Below, in pieces: positions 1 to 10,036 of a stretch of 64,000 nucleotides of DNA; positions within the stretch are counted from its first letter, which is position 1, and each line of letters begins with the position of its first letter. This DNA comes from Aquitalea pelogenes (GTDB taxonomy: Bacteria; Pseudomonadota; Gammaproteobacteria; Burkholderiales; Chromobacteriaceae). The translations under genes were made by a program, and so were the position numbers. The stretch spans positions 1 to 64,000 of the forward strand of contig NZ_LNQV01000003.1 of assembly GCF_001515305.1 (NCBI RefSeq), read 5' to 3'. A model generated the notes under the pieces. That model did no database searches. It saw nothing but the letters and a program-made list of their open reading frames with translations, and was not told the DNA's origin.

Positions 1-151
1 TCTGAAGTAAGCGGCGGCTGACAAAATCCCTGCTGCTGCGTTGCGCCTCCTTCGCCGTACCCTTGTACTGTCTGCGTCGGCGCGCCTTCGCCCCAGGGGT
101 GCTGCGCCATTGTCAGCAGCAGGTGCAGACCTGCCCGAATGGCCGTAGCCG
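1..151. repeat. Intergenic repeat-like segment with inverted ends
   Basis: No gene is visible here. An 8-base inverted repeat (gctgacaa near 17 and ttgtcagc near 110) encloses a GC-rich core with tgcgttgcgcctcc and gtctgcgtcggcgcgcc. Cores of this look recur between genes in many GC-rich beta- and gammaproteobacteria, so I read it as a copy of a dispersed intergenic repeat. That is recognition from memory; copy number in this genome cannot be tested in the window. Confidence 0.35.
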
Positions 152-196
152 GTGGCATGGTGTAGCCTGACAGCCTTGTTTTCACCGGGTCTGCCC

Positions 197-1975
197 ATGT
201 CTGCCACACCACCTGCCCGTCCGCTATTGCAACGCATCAGCCCCTTGCTGGGGCTGCTGCCCTTTCTGCGTCCCTACCGCCATCGCGCCTGGCTGGCCCT
301 GCTGGCGCTCACCGTGGCCGCCGTTTCCACGCTGGTGTTGCCGATGGCCTTCCGCGTGCTGATCGACCAGGGTTTTTCCAGCCGCAATGCCGGTCACATC
401 AACCAGTATTTCCTGATGCTGTTTGGCGTGGCGGTGGTGCTGGCGCTGGCCACCGCCGGGCGTTTTTACCTGGTGTCCTGGCTGGGCGAGCGGGTGACGG
501 CGGACGTGCGCAGCGCGGTGTACCGCCACGTCATCAGCATGAGCCCGCAGTATTTCGAAACCACCCAGACCGGCGAAGTGCTGTCGCGCCTCACCACCGA
601 CACCACGCTGGTGCAGACGGTAATCGGCACCAGCCTGTCCATGGGCCTGCGCAATGTGCTGCTGATGCTGGGCGGGCTGGTGATGCTGGCCATGACCAGC
701 CCCAGCCTCACCGGCTACATTCTGGTGACGCTGTTGCTGGTGGTGCTGCCCATCGTGCTGTTTGGCCGCCGCGTGCGGGCGCTGTCCAAGTCCAGTCAGG
801 ACCGCATTGCCGATTCCAGCGCCATGGCTGGCGAGGTGCTGAACGCCATTCCCACCGTGCAGGCCTTCAACCAGCAGGCGGCGGAAGCCAGCCGCTTTGT
901 CGGCTCGGTGGAGCTGAGCTTTGCCACCGCGCTGGCGCGCATCCGCGCCCGTTCGCTGCTGACGGTGGCGGTGATCATGCTGATCTTCGGTGCCATCGTG
1001 TTCGTGCTGTGGCTGGGTGCGCAGCAAGTGCTGGCCGGGCAGATGAGCGGCGGCCTGCTGGCGCAGTTCATCCTGTACGCGGTGGTGACGGCCGGGGCAA
1101 TTGGCGCGGTGGCCGAGGTATGGGGCGATGTGCAACGCGCCGCCGGGGCTACCGAGCGGCTGATGGAGCTGCTGCAACTGGCCTCGCCGGTAACCGAGCC
1201 ACAGCACCCGCACGCCTTGCCGACGGCAGGGCGGCTGCGTTTGCAGCAGGTCAGCTTTGCCTACCCCTCACGGCCGGAGCAGCCCTCGCTCAGCCAGATT
1301 GATCTGGAACTGGCTCCCGGCGAGCACGTGGCGCTGGTAGGGCCGTCCGGTGCGGGCAAGTCCACGCTGTTCCAGCTCTTGCTGCGTTTTTACGACCCGC
1401 AACAGGGGCAGATTTCCCTGGGCGGCATCGACATCCGCCAACTGGCGCTGGCCGATTTGCGCCAGCACATTGGTGTGGTGCTGCAGGATTCGGTGATTTT
1501 TGGCAGCAGCGCGCTGGAGAACATCCGCTACGGCAGGCCGGATGCCACGGATGAAGAAGTCTACGCTGCCGCCCGCGCGGCGGCGGCGCACGACTTCATC
1601 CAGGCCCTGCCGCAAGGCTATGCCACTTATCTGGGCGAGCGCGGCGTGCGCCTGTCCGGTGGCCAGCGCCAGCGCATTGCCATTGCCCGCGCCATCCTGA
1701 AAAACCCGCCCATCCTGCTGCTGGACGAAGCCACCAGCGCGCTGGATGCCGAATCCGAACAGCTGGTGCAAGGCGCGCTGGAGCGTGCCGCTGCCAACCG
1801 CACCACGCTGGTGATTGCCCACCGGCTGGCCACGGTGAAAGAGGCCGACCGCATCGTGGTGCTGGAAGGCGGGCGCATCGTGGCGCAGGGGCGGCATGAG
1901 GAACTGCTGCACAGCTCGCCCTTGTATGCGCGGCTGGCGGCCCTGCAGTTTGCTGCCGCTTCAGCCGGCGAGTGA
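197..1975 (+). CDS. ABC exporter half-transporter (fused permease and ATPase, MsbA/multidrug type)
   Basis: The 592-residue protein has an N-terminal six-helix exporter domain (about residues 25-320) and a C-terminal ATPase. The ATPase shows Walker A GPSGAGKST near residue 382, the LSGGQ signature near 486, Walker B ILLLDEAT near 508 and the switch histidine in IAHRLAT near 540. Such proteins dimerise in the inner membrane and export lipids or drugs using ATP. The sequence does not reveal the substrate. I chose the ATG at 197 over an upstream GTG at 152. The gene ends tail-to-tail with dsdA, with a 15-base overlap, so the two are not one operon. Confidence 0.9.
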   Translation: MSATPPARPLLQRISPLLGLLPFLRPYRHRAWLALLALTVAAVSTLVLPMAFRVLIDQGFSSRNAGHINQYFLMLFGVAVVLALATAGRFYLVSWLGERVTADVRSAVYRHVISMSPQYFETTQTGEVLSRLTTDTTLVQTVIGTSLSMGLRNVLLMLGGLVMLAMTSPSLTGYILVTLLLVVLPIVLFGRRVRALSKSSQDRIADSSAMAGEVLNAIPTVQAFNQQAAEASRFVGSVELSFATALARIRARSLLTVAVIMLIFGAIVFVLWLGAQQVLAGQMSGGLLAQFILYAVVTAGAIGAVAEVWGDVQRAAGATERLMELLQLASPVTEPQHPHALPTAGRLRLQQVSFAYPSRPEQPSLSQIDLELAPGEHVALVGPSGAGKSTLFQLLLRFYDPQQGQISLGGIDIRQLALADLRQHIGVVLQDSVIFGSSALENIRYGRPDATDEEVYAAARAAAAHDFIQALPQGYATYLGERGVRLSGGQRQRIAIARAILKNPPILLLDEATSALDAESEQLVQGALERAAANRTTLVIAHRLATVKEADRIVVLEGGRIVAQGRHEELLHSSPLYARLAALQFAAASAGE

Positions 1976-3270
1976 CAGGCCGCGCTGGCGGAAGCGCTGG
2001 TGTTCCTCTGGCGGAACCAGCGCGCCGCCAGTGGTCCACACCACATGATGGGCATCCGCCAGCTGCTGTTGCAGGCCGTGCGCTGCCAGATAAGCCTGCC
2101 CGGCCGTGCTATTGCATAGCCAGTCGGGGCCACGCACCGCCGCTGCAGCGGATGGCTCCAGCGCCAGCTGGCAGTTGTCCTCCACCTGCAAGCGCAGGCG
2201 GAACAGATCGTCATCACCAACGGTAAACACCCCGCTCAATTCGGCCCGCATCAGGGGTGCCACCAAGGGCGAAGCCAGGCCTACCGCCAGCCCATCGGCC
2301 TCGGTGCGGTTATCCAGGCCGATGTCGTACACCGAAAGCGGCGCATCGCCACCACTGGCCAGCTGCACCAGCATGCAGGGCGAGGCCACCGGTTCGGCAA
2401 AAAAACAATGTACATGCGGGCCGAACAACAGCTTCAGGCCATGGGCGATGCCGCCCGGCGCGCCACCCACCCCGCAAGGCAGGTAGACAAACAGGGGGTG
2501 GGCCGCATCCACCACTACGCCCTGCGCCGCCAGCTGTGCGGCCAGTGGAGCCGCCGCGGCGGCATAACCCAGCAGCAGCGGCAGCGAGTGTTCGTCATCA
2601 ACAAAATAACTGTTGGGGTCGCCTCGGCAGTGGCACGGCCCGCCGCCACGGCGGCGGCATAGTCACCGGCATGTTCCACCACCGTCACGCCGCGCTGGCG
2701 CAGCCGCGCCTTTTTCCACTCCTTGGCCTCCACCGACATATGCACCACGGCCTGAAAGCCCAGCACCGCTGCCATGATGCCGATGCTCAGGCCCAGATTG
2801 CCGGTGCTGCCCACCACCACCCGGTGGCTGGCAAACAAGCTGCGTGCCGCCGCACCTGCCAGCAGGCGGCGGTCGTCCTCCGGCTGTATTACGCCGTGCT
2901 GCAAGGCCAGCGCCTCGGCATGGGCCAGCACCTCGTGAAAACCGCCACGCGCCTTGATGGAACCGGCCACCGGCAGCGCATGGTCACCCTTCAGCCAGCA
3001 CCGCCCCTGCACGCCGCGGTATTCCGGCAGGGCGTACAGCGCGCTGGCATCGTGCAAGGCGGATTCGATCTTCCCCTGCGTGGCGGCCAGCTCGGGAAAC
3101 AGCATGGCCAGCAGACCGGCACAGCGCTGCAACCGCGCCGCCGCCGCGCCCACCTGTTCCGCCGTGGGGGCGTTGGCAGGCAGGGTGCTGCCCAAGCGGG
3201 GGTTCAGCCACAGCAGGGCTTGCTTTGACTGTAGGACAGCTAATAGGCTGGCAGGCAGGGTGGCGGGCAT
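1961..3270 (-). CDS. dsdA: D-serine dehydratase, PLP-dependent, with one apparent frameshift
   Basis: D-serine dehydratase converts D-serine to pyruvate and ammonia in the cytoplasm. The family is recognised from the PLP-lysine segment PVAGSIKARGG, the phosphate-binding GSTGNLGLSIG, YFVDDEHS, the glycine loop PCGVGGAPGG and HCFFAEP. The reading frame shifts once near 2621: the upstream frame reaches AEATP, and the next frame resumes with DPNSYFVDDEHS. One G missing from a GGG run restores AEGDPN, as in the E. coli enzyme, so I treat this as one gene with a one-base deletion, probably a sequence error. The ATG at 3270 has a GGAAG ribosome site. The LysR gene at 3366 is divergent, as dsdC is to dsdXA in E. 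coli. Confidence 0.87.
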
Positions 3271-3286
3271 GGCGTGTCTTCCGGGT

Positions 3287-3305
3287 GAATGTATAGCAGG
3301 CATTC
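3287..3305. promoter_or_regulatory. Candidate LysR-type operator between dsdA and its regulator
   Basis: The inverted repeat GAATG-N9-CATTC contains the T-N11-A pattern of LysR-family boxes. It sits 17 bases before the dsdA start, in the only intergenic space shared with the divergent LysR gene. The role is inferred from position and form. Confidence 0.45.
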
Positions 3306-3365
3306 TAGAGCGCCACTGCTGCCAAAAAACAGCGATACTTGCTGCTGAATCCATTAGTGGAGCTT

Positions 3366-4307
3366 ATGCCAATGCTGGATGCTTCCATCCTGGCCCACCT
3401 GCGTTGTTTTGACGTGGCTGCGCGCCTGCTCAGCTTCACCGCCGCTGCCGGTCAGCTGCACCTGACCCAGAGCGCGGTCAGCCAGCAAATCCGCCAGCTG
3501 GAACAACGGCTGGGCTACCCGCTGTTCGTGCGTCAGCACCGCCGCCTGCAACTCACCGCCCAGGGCCAGACGCTCCACCGCACGGTCAGCACTGCCTTGC
3601 AAGACATCGACACCACTTTGCAGCAGCTGGCCCAGCAGGACAGCGTAGTGCAAATCAGCTGTGCACCGTCCTTTGCGCTGGACTGGCTGATGCCACGCCT
3701 GAGCGCCTTCCAGCAGCAATACCCGGCCATCCAGGTTAGGCTGCGTGCCGAATTCCAGCGCATGAGCCGGCAGGACATGCTGGCTGGCGGAGTGGATATC
3801 AGCATCCGCTACGACCCGGACGAGATGGCCGATCTGCCCGGTATTCCCCTGCTGGATGAAGTGCTGCTGCCGGTGGCCAGCCCGGACTGGCTCTCTGCCC
3901 ATCCCGACCCGGCCCACACCGGCAGCTCACTGACGCGCCTGCATGACAGCGCCGCCTGGGACGGTGCACCGCCATTTGCCGAGTGGGACTGCTGGCAGCA
4001 AGGCGCGGCAGAGGAATTCCGCTTTGCCCCCGCGCCATGGCAGGAGCGGGAATACAATCTGGCCAGCCTGTCGCTGGCGGCAGCCTGTCAGGGGCAGGGC
4101 GTGGCCATGGCGCGTGCTGCCCAGGTGCTGGAACTGCTGCAGCAAGGGCGCTTGCAACAGGTGTTTCCTGCCACGGTGGCCGCACCCGCCCGTTATGTGT
4201 TGCGCTGCCTGCACCCGGAAGACCGCCGGGTACAGCTGTTCAGCCAGTGGCTGCAGCAGGCCTGCCAGCAGTTTGTGCGCCAGCGCCAGCGGCTGCTGGG
4301 GGTGTGA
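3366..4307 (+). CDS. LysR-family regulator, DsdC/GcvA-like
   Basis: The N-terminal winged helix-turn-helix (CFDVAARLLSFTAAAGQL, LTQSAVSQQIRQLEQ, about residues 12-45) is followed by a GcvA/DsdC-like effector-binding domain. The position, divergent from a D-serine dehydratase gene, suggests that it controls D-serine breakdown. This rests on context and family resemblance. Start choice is uncertain: ATG codons lie at 3366 and 3372, and the GGAG at 3359 is better spaced for 3372; a TTG further up at 3339 is unlikely. Confidence 0.8.
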   Translation: MPMLDASILAHLRCFDVAARLLSFTAAAGQLHLTQSAVSQQIRQLEQRLGYPLFVRQHRRLQLTAQGQTLHRTVSTALQDIDTTLQQLAQQDSVVQISCAPSFALDWLMPRLSAFQQQYPAIQVRLRAEFQRMSRQDMLAGGVDISIRYDPDEMADLPGIPLLDEVLLPVASPDWLSAHPDPAHTGSSLTRLHDSAAWDGAPPFAEWDCWQQGAAEEFRFAPAPWQEREYNLASLSLAAACQGQGVAMARAAQVLELLQQGRLQQVFPATVAAPARYVLRCLHPEDRRVQLFSQWLQQACQQFVRQRQRLLGV

Positions 4308-4389
4308 ACGGGGAGACGGGCAGGGTAAAACTGGCCCGTCATCGTGCTTTGCACTACATTGATTTTTCCTGTTTTCACCGCCCGCCATC

Positions 4390-5217
4390 ATGAAGCAGCC
4401 ATCAACACCGGACAGCCAGGGTTTTCTGCCCGCCACCCATCAGGTGGTGCTGCGCTATCACCTGGCGTGGAAGCAGCGGCAGCTGGAGGACATCCTGGCG
4501 CTGTACCACCCCGACATTGCCTATCACGACTTCCTGCAAAACCGGGTATTCCACCACGGCCAGCTGCGCGATTACGTGCTGTCCTCCCTGCCGCAGGGCG
4601 AGGCGGAGCGGCTGGAACACATCGACCGCATCCGGGTGGATGGCGATACCGCCTTCATCCAGTACCAGCTGGTATTGCAAGGCGGCAAGGGGCTGGTGTG
4701 CTTTCACAGCAGCGAGGCCATCACCGTGCGCGACGGGCTGATCTGGCAGGTACGCGAATACGCCACCCTGCAACAAGGGCCGCAGGGACAAGGCCGCCCG
4801 GCCAGCCAGCAGCCCTTGCAAAAGCTGGGCCTGTCGGCACGGCAACTGGGACGCATGGCGGATGAACTGCACGGCTATTTCCGGCAGGCCCGGCCCTATC
4901 TGCAGGCCGACTGCAATCTGGCCGCCGTGGCGGCGGCCACCGGTTACAGCCGCAACCAGCTGTCCTACCTGCTCAACCAGGTGCTGGGGCAAAGCTTTTA
5001 CGGCTATGTGAACCAGGCGCGGCTACAGCATGTGCTGGACCACCTGCCCGCCAGCGGCAAGATACGCATGGACGAACTGGCCTTTGCCGCCGGTTTCAAC
5101 TCGCTGTCGGTGTTCTACCGCTGCTTCCGCCAGCATACCGGCCTGTCTCCCGCGGCCTGGCTGCGCCGTTTTCCGCGCGGGCACGCAGCGACGACAGGGG
5201 CCGACCCAGCTGCATAA
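4390..5217 (+). CDS. AraC-family regulator with an N-terminal SnoaL/NTF2-like domain
   Basis: Residues about 15-125 resemble a SnoaL/NTF2-type fold (LRYHLAWKQRQLEDILALYHPDI). Residues about 165-265 form the two helix-turn-helix motifs of AraC proteins (LAAVAAATGYSRNQLSYLLNQ and MDELAFAAGFNSLSVFYRCF). It lies 32 bases upstream of the FAD oxidoreductase on the same strand and probably controls it and the cupin gene. The effector is unknown; the NTF2-like pocket could bind a small ligand. Confidence 0.82.
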   Translation: MKQPSTPDSQGFLPATHQVVLRYHLAWKQRQLEDILALYHPDIAYHDFLQNRVFHHGQLRDYVLSSLPQGEAERLEHIDRIRVDGDTAFIQYQLVLQGGKGLVCFHSSEAITVRDGLIWQVREYATLQQGPQGQGRPASQQPLQKLGLSARQLGRMADELHGYFRQARPYLQADCNLAAVAAATGYSRNQLSYLLNQVLGQSFYGYVNQARLQHVLDHLPASGKIRMDELAFAAGFNSLSVFYRCFRQHTGLSPAAWLRRFPRGHAATTGADPAA

Positions 5218-5249
5218 GCTTGGGGCCATCAATAACGGGAGAACCGACG

Positions 5250-6646
5250 ATGGCCGCCAGCCCCCCTATCAGCCTGTGGATGGAACAACTGGGTGACAGC
5301 CTGTCACCGCGCCCGCCGCTTGCTGGCGATATCGAAGCCGATGTGGCCATTGTCGGGGCCGGTTATACCGGGCTGTGGACCGCCTATTACCTGAAGCAGC
5401 AACTGCCGGCGCTGCGCGTGGTGGTGCTGGAAGCCGAGATTGCCGGCTTTGGCGCCTCCGGCCGCAATGGTGGCTGGGTGATTGGCGAAGTGCTGGGCGA
5501 GGACCGCTTGCTGGCCGGGCTGAACCCGGAAGCACGCGCCCACAGCCGTGCCCTGCTGCACGACATTCCGGATGAAGTGGGCCGGGTGATCGCCCGCGAA
5601 GGCATTGATTGCCACTACCGCAAGGGCGGCGTGCTGTATTGCGCCGCGCGCTACCCGGAGCAGGAAGCCCGGCTGCGCCAGCAACTGGCAGACTGGCGCG
5701 CCCACGGCCATGGCGAGGACGATTACCGCTGGCTGGATGTCGCCCAACTGAACCAGCAACTGCGGCTGGCCACCCCGTATGGTGCTGTGTATTCGCCGCA
5801 TGTGGCCACCATTCAGCCCGCCCGGCTGGTACGCGGCCTGGCGGACTGTGTCGCGCGGCTGGGCGTGCAGATTTACGAGCAATCCCGCGTCAACCACTGG
5901 CAGCCCGGCGTGCTGCACACCGCGCAAGGCCGGGTGCAGGCGCGCTGGCTGGTACCGGCGGTGGAAGGCTATGCCGCCACCCTGCCACCTTTCGGCCAAT
6001 ACCAGCTGCCGGTACAAAGCCTGATCATCGCCACCGAACCCTTGTCCGACGCGCTGTGGGAGGAAATTGGCCTGCGTCACGGCGAAGCCTTTAGCGAAAA
6101 CAGCCGCCAGGTCAGCTATGGCCAGCGCACCCGCGACAACCGGCTGGTATTCGGTGCCCGTGGTGGTTACCGCTTTGGTGGCAAGCTGCGCCAGGACTTT
6201 ACCCTGACTGCAGACGAAATCGCCCTGCGCCGCCAGCTGATGGTGGAGCTGTTCCCCATGCTGGACAAGGTGGGCATCAGCCATGGCTGGGGTGGCAATC
6301 TGGGCGTGGCGCGGCGCTTTCAGCCGCATATGGTGTGCGATGCCAGCCAGGGCCTGGCCTGGGCCGGTGGCTATGGTGGCGAGGGCGTGGGGGCAGCAAT
6401 CTGGCGGGCCGCACCCTGGCCGACCTGATGCTGGGGCGCGACAGCCTGCTCACCCGCCAGCCCTGGGTGCGCCAGCCCGGCAGCCTTAGCCGCTGGGAGC
6501 CGGAACCACTGCGCTGGCTGGGCTACAACGCCATCATCAACAGCTTTGTGCGTGAAGACCGCACGCTGAACAATCCGTCCAGTGCACCGTGGCGACGCCG
6601 CCTGGCCATGCGCGTGGCCAGCTGTATGGAAGGGCTGATGCAGTAA
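5250..6646 (+). CDS. FAD-dependent amine/amino acid oxidoreductase (DadA/PuuB type), one apparent frameshift
   Basis: The N-terminal Rossmann motif GAGYTGLWTAYYL and the following GASGRNGGWV are typical of DAO-family flavoproteins that oxidise amines or amino acids, such as gamma-glutamylputrescine oxidase. The frame breaks near 6395: GGEGVGA runs into a short nonsense tail, while the next frame continues as SNLAGRTLADLM to the stop at 6646. One missing C in GCC-AGC explains it, giving about 465 residues, normal for the family. The start at 5250 has a GGGAGA ribosome site. With the following cupin it forms a likely two-gene unit under the AraC regulator. The substrate is not evident. Confidence 0.82.
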
Positions 6647-6727
6647 GCGCCGCAGGGACGCCAGGCTATTTTGTCAGCCGCGCTAAGCCTGTTTTATCGA
6701 TTTCCCTATCCATCACCGGAGCACACC

Positions 6728-7072
6728 ATGTCGATCACCCATTTGCCGGACAGCCAGCACACCATTTTATCCACCCCCACCCCGGTGGCCGTACCGCTGG
6801 GCGAGCCGCTGTCCACCGTGGCGGTGCATGCCGTGGAACGGCCGGACGGGGTGGAAACAGGGGTGTGGGAGTGCACGCCGGGGCGCTGGCGGCGGCAGAT
6901 CATGCAGGCCGAGTTCTGCCATTTTGTGCAGGGGCGCTGCCGCTTCATTCCGGATGAGGGCAGCCCGATTGACATTGCCGCTGGCGATGCCCTGTACTTC
7001 CCGGCCAATAGCAGCGGGGTGTGGGAAGTCAGCGAAACGGTGCGCAAAACCTATGTACTGTTACCGGACTGA
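6728..7072 (+). CDS. Cupin-domain protein (DUF861/EutQ-like)
   Basis: The 114-residue single-domain cupin carries WECTPGRWRRQI, EFCHFVQGRC and DIAAGDALYFPANSSGVWEV, the two half-motifs of the (S)-ureidoglycine aminohydrolase-like cupins. Small proteins of this kind often lie beside DadA-like oxidoreductases, as here. The ATG at 6728 has a GGAG ribosome site 7 bases upstream. Enzymatic activity is not demonstrable from sequence. Confidence 0.75.
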   Translation: MSITHLPDSQHTILSTPTPVAVPLGEPLSTVAVHAVERPDGVETGVWECTPGRWRRQIMQAEFCHFVQGRCRFIPDEGSPIDIAAGDALYFPANSSGVWEVSETVRKTYVLLPD

Positions 7073-7189
7073 CGGCTAGGGCTGCGCACCTTTCAGCCGT
7101 CATGACGACTGCCTAGACGGGGCAGGAGGCTTGTCCTAAACTGGGTGCTGTCTTTTGCTGGCTGCCGCCTGGCAGCACAAGTTGCCGCC

Positions 7190-8410
7190 ATGAGTGTCGT
7201 TGCCAACCTGCTTGCCGCCATGCGCATCCGCTGGCGGGTGCGTATTCCCGCCGCCCTGTGGCCGGAGTTCGAGCATTACATCCAGCGTCAGCACCGCCCC
7301 TTTTTGCTGCTGACCAATATTGTTGCGGCCTTCGCTTTCTTTTCCTATGTGCTGGCCGATGCGCTGCTGATTCCGGACATGGCGTCCGCGTCCCTGCTGG
7401 TGCGCAGCGTGCTGCTGCTGATTGCGCTGTTCAATATCTGGCTGGTGTTCGGCCGTAGCCGCAATGTGCTGCTGATGGACCAGCTGATGCCGGTGCACGA
7501 CCTGATTGCCACCCTGGCCTGGTTCGAGCTGCTCAAGCGCAGCCACTCGCCGGATGTGCCCACCTTTCTGTATGCCTCGCTCATTTTCATCGTGTTTGCC
7601 AACCTGGGCGTACGGGTGTCGTTCAAGGGCGCGGTGGTCAGCTCGCTGGCCATTTCGCTGGCCATCATCAGTAATGTGGCGCTGATGAATCCACACAACA
7701 GCAAGCCGCTGCTGGTGTTCTCGCTGGTGTATCTGCCGGTGCTGCTGTTTTGCCTGTTCATGAGCTGGAACACCACCACCAGCGTGCGGCTGGCGTTTTA
7801 TGCCGCGCAGGAACAGCGGCGGCGCAAGCACGAACTGTCCTTGCTCAACCAGCGCTTGCACACGCTGGCCTCCACCGATGCGCTCACCCGGGTGGGCAAT
7901 CGCCGTGCCTTTGATGTGCAGCTGGAGGAGTTCTGGCTGCAAATGCGCCAGCATGGCCGCCCCTTTGCCCTGCTGCTGGTGGATATTGATTATTTCAAAC
8001 CGTATAACGACCACTACGGCCACCAGGCGGGCGACCATATCCTGGCCGATGTCGCCAGCGCCATGGTCAGCTGCCTGCGTAGCGGTCAGGCCCGCGCCTT
8101 CCGCTATGGCGGCGAGGAGTTTGCCATCCTGCTGCAAAGCGGTAGCCAGGAAGAGCTACAGCACATTGCCCAGCGTCTGCTGCAACAGGTCGCGGCACTG
8201 GAAGTGACCCACCAGTACCGCCCGGATGGTATGCAGCATCTCACCATCAGCCTGGGCGCGGCCTTGTCCAGCATTGCCGGCTTGCAACAGGCGAGCGACC
8301 TGCTGGCCTGCTGCGACCGCATGCTGTACCGCGCCAAGCAGCTGGGGCGCAATCAGGCCCAACTGGCCGACACCTCCGTGGCCTGGCAGGCCGAATCAAT
8401 CCCGGTTTGA
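7190..8410 (+). CDS. Membrane-anchored diguanylate cyclase (GGDEF domain)
   Basis: The N-terminal half contains about six hydrophobic helices, from about residue 35 to 195. The C-terminal GGDEF domain starts with STDALTRVGNRRAF and has the active site RYGGEEF, so it should make cyclic di-GMP from GTP. An inhibitory RxxD site is not evident just before the active site, where the sequence reads RSGQ. I use the ATG at 7190; a GTG at 7145 is also open, but the AGGAGG at 7124 is too far from it. It overlaps the amidohydrolase gene tail-to-tail by 15 bases. Confidence 0.87.
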   Translation: MSVVANLLAAMRIRWRVRIPAALWPEFEHYIQRQHRPFLLLTNIVAAFAFFSYVLADALLIPDMASASLLVRSVLLLIALFNIWLVFGRSRNVLLMDQLMPVHDLIATLAWFELLKRSHSPDVPTFLYASLIFIVFANLGVRVSFKGAVVSSLAISLAIISNVALMNPHNSKPLLVFSLVYLPVLLFCLFMSWNTTTSVRLAFYAAQEQRRRKHELSLLNQRLHTLASTDALTRVGNRRAFDVQLEEFWLQMRQHGRPFALLLVDIDYFKPYNDHYGHQAGDHILADVASAMVSCLRSGQARAFRYGGEEFAILLQSGSQEELQHIAQRLLQQVAALEVTHQYRPDGMQHLTISLGAALSSIAGLQQASDLLACCDRMLYRAKQLGRNQAQLADTSVAWQAESIPV

Positions 8411-9616
8411 ACGCTGCAACACGGCGTGCAGCAGCACATTGGCCCCCTTGTTGACTGCTTCCGGGCTGACGTTTTCCGCTTCGTGATGGCTGATGCCCTG
8501 ATGGCAGGGAATGAACAGCATGGCGCTGGGACATTGCGCAGCCAGATGAATGGCATCGTGACCGGCACCGCTCACCATGTCCTGCTGGCGGTAGCCCCAC
8601 TGCCTGCCAGCCTCACGCAAGGCTGCCACACAGCTGTCATCAAAATGCACCGCCGGGCTGTACCAGCGCTGGCGCAGGGTAAGCCCGATACCGCGCGCCC
8701 GGGCAATGGCATGCAGGCTGTCGCTACAGCAGCTGCGCAGCGCATGCATGCTGTCTTCGTCCGGGTGACGCAGGTCGATGCTGAAGCTTAACTGGCCGGG
8801 TACGCTGTTGCGCGCCGCCCGCGCAATCTGCAATTGCCCCACCGTCACCATGCCGCCGGGTTGAAAGTCGGCCGCCAGCCGCTCCAGCTGGCACACCATG
8901 GACGCCGCGGCAAACAGGGCATCCTTGCGCAAGGCCATGGGGGTGGTGCCCGCGTGGGCGGCCTGCCCCTCCAGCGTGGCATCCAGCCAGCAAATGGCCT
9001 GGCTGCCGGTGACCACGCCAATGTCCAGCCCGGCTCGTTCCAGAATGGGCCCTTGCTCGATATGCAGTTCGAAATAGGCATCCAGCGCCCGCCCCAGCGG
9101 CAGGCTGCCACTGTGGCCGGACAGGGCGGTACCCAGGCTGACGCCGTACATGTCCTCCACCACCTGGGCGCTGGCCAGTGGCAGCAGACCGGCAAACACG
9201 GCGGAACCCAGCATGGCCGGTGCAAAGCGGCTGCCTTGCTGATTGGTCCACACCACAATCTCCAGCGGCCTGGCGGTGGTGATGCCGGCATCGTTCAGGC
9301 TGCGGACCACCTCCAGCGCGGCCAGTACGCCCACGCTGCCATCAAACCGCCCACCATCAGGCGGGCTGTCCAGATGGCTGCCCATCACCACCGATGCCGC
9401 CTGCGGATTCCGCCCCTCGCGGCGGGCAAACAGATTGCCGATGGCATCGCTATCCACGCTCATTCCCGCCTGATGACACCAGTCGGCAAGCTGGGCACGC
9501 GCGGCAAAGTCCTCTGCCGACAAGGCCAGCCGCTGCACACCGCCATTGGCAGTGGCACCTATCGTTGCCATGGTCATCAGGCTGTCCCATAAGCGCGGGC
9601 CGTTGACATGCAGCAT
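8396..9616 (-). CDS. M20-family amidohydrolase/carbamoylase (allantoate or N-carbamoyl amino acid hydrolase type)
   Basis: The protein has GSHLDSPPDGGRFDGSVGVLAALE, ELHIEQGPILE and GAGHDAIHLA, the metal-binding and dimer motifs of the hydantoinase/carbamoylase subfamily. These enzymes remove carbamoyl groups from ureido acids such as allantoate, 3-ureidopropionate or N-carbamoyl amino acids. In place of the usual second metal glutamate pair, the segment reads VVWTNQQGSRF where relatives often have EEEGSRF. Activity may therefore be altered. Start 9616 has a well-spaced AGGAG. Confidence 0.82.
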   Translation of the reverse strand: MLHVNGPRLWDSLMTMATIGATANGGVQRLALSAEDFAARAQLADWCHQAGMSVDSDAIGNLFARREGRNPQAASVVMGSHLDSPPDGGRFDGSVGVLAALEVVRSLNDAGITTARPLEIVVWTNQQGSRFAPAMLGSAVFAGLLPLASAQVVEDMYGVSLGTALSGHSGSLPLGRALDAYFELHIEQGPILERAGLDIGVVTGSQAICWLDATLEGQAAHAGTTPMALRKDALFAAASMVCQLERLAADFQPGGMVTVGQLQIARAARNSVPGQLSFSIDLRHPDEDSMHALRSCCSDSLHAIARARGIGLTLRQRWYSPAVHFDDSCVAALREAGRQWGYRQQDMVSGAGHDAIHLAAQCPSAMLFIPCHQGISHHEAENVSPEAVNKGANVLLHAVLQRSNRD

Positions 9617-9973
9617 GACGGATCTCCTGTGGAAAGCGGGCAAGGTTCTGTGCGCGTCTTGCCACTGCGGCCGTTGGCGTGCTGCCGATGGACAGCGGCT
9701 AACTAACTACAGCAACAGGCAGGACGCGCTTCAGGGTAGAGCCTGCTATCACAGCAGGGTGGCAGGGACAGTTCCATCACTGATGCTGGAATGTATTGCG
9801 GACTTGTCTGGTTATGCTGCCGGAAGCTTGCGGCGGACGCAGGCCTGCTGCGTGCTCGGCACTGGTTTGGCAAGGACATGCCGCCGGGCGGCAAAGATTG
9901 CCAGCAGGCGGAAAAAATGGGCGTAAAGAAATGTAAAGAACTGATTATAAAGAACAAATTTGCATAAATAGCG
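9617..9973. other. Non-coding stretch upstream of the small sigma-54 gene
   Basis: No convincing gene is seen. Short open frames here lack ribosome sites and family resemblance. The right part becomes AT-rich before the sigma-54 promoter at 9974. Confidence 0.5.
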
Positions 9974-9990
9974 CTGGCATCAAAATTGCA
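9974..9990 (+). promoter_or_regulatory. Sigma-54 (RpoN) promoter, -24/-12 type
   Basis: The sequence CTGGCAT-CAAAA-TTGCA matches the consensus YTGGCAC-N5-TTGCW at all but one of its defining bases, with the invariant GG and GC ten bases apart. It lies 47 bases before the ATG at 10037, giving a predicted transcript start near 10001. Confidence 0.75.
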
Positions 9991-10036
9991 AAGGCAGCAG
10001 CCATCGCCACCATTTACCGTTCATCAGGAGCACACC

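Noticed and set aside
1961-3270. dsdA as a true pseudogene
   Set aside because: The same one-base deletion pattern affects dnaA and purL, so sequence error is more likely than decay.
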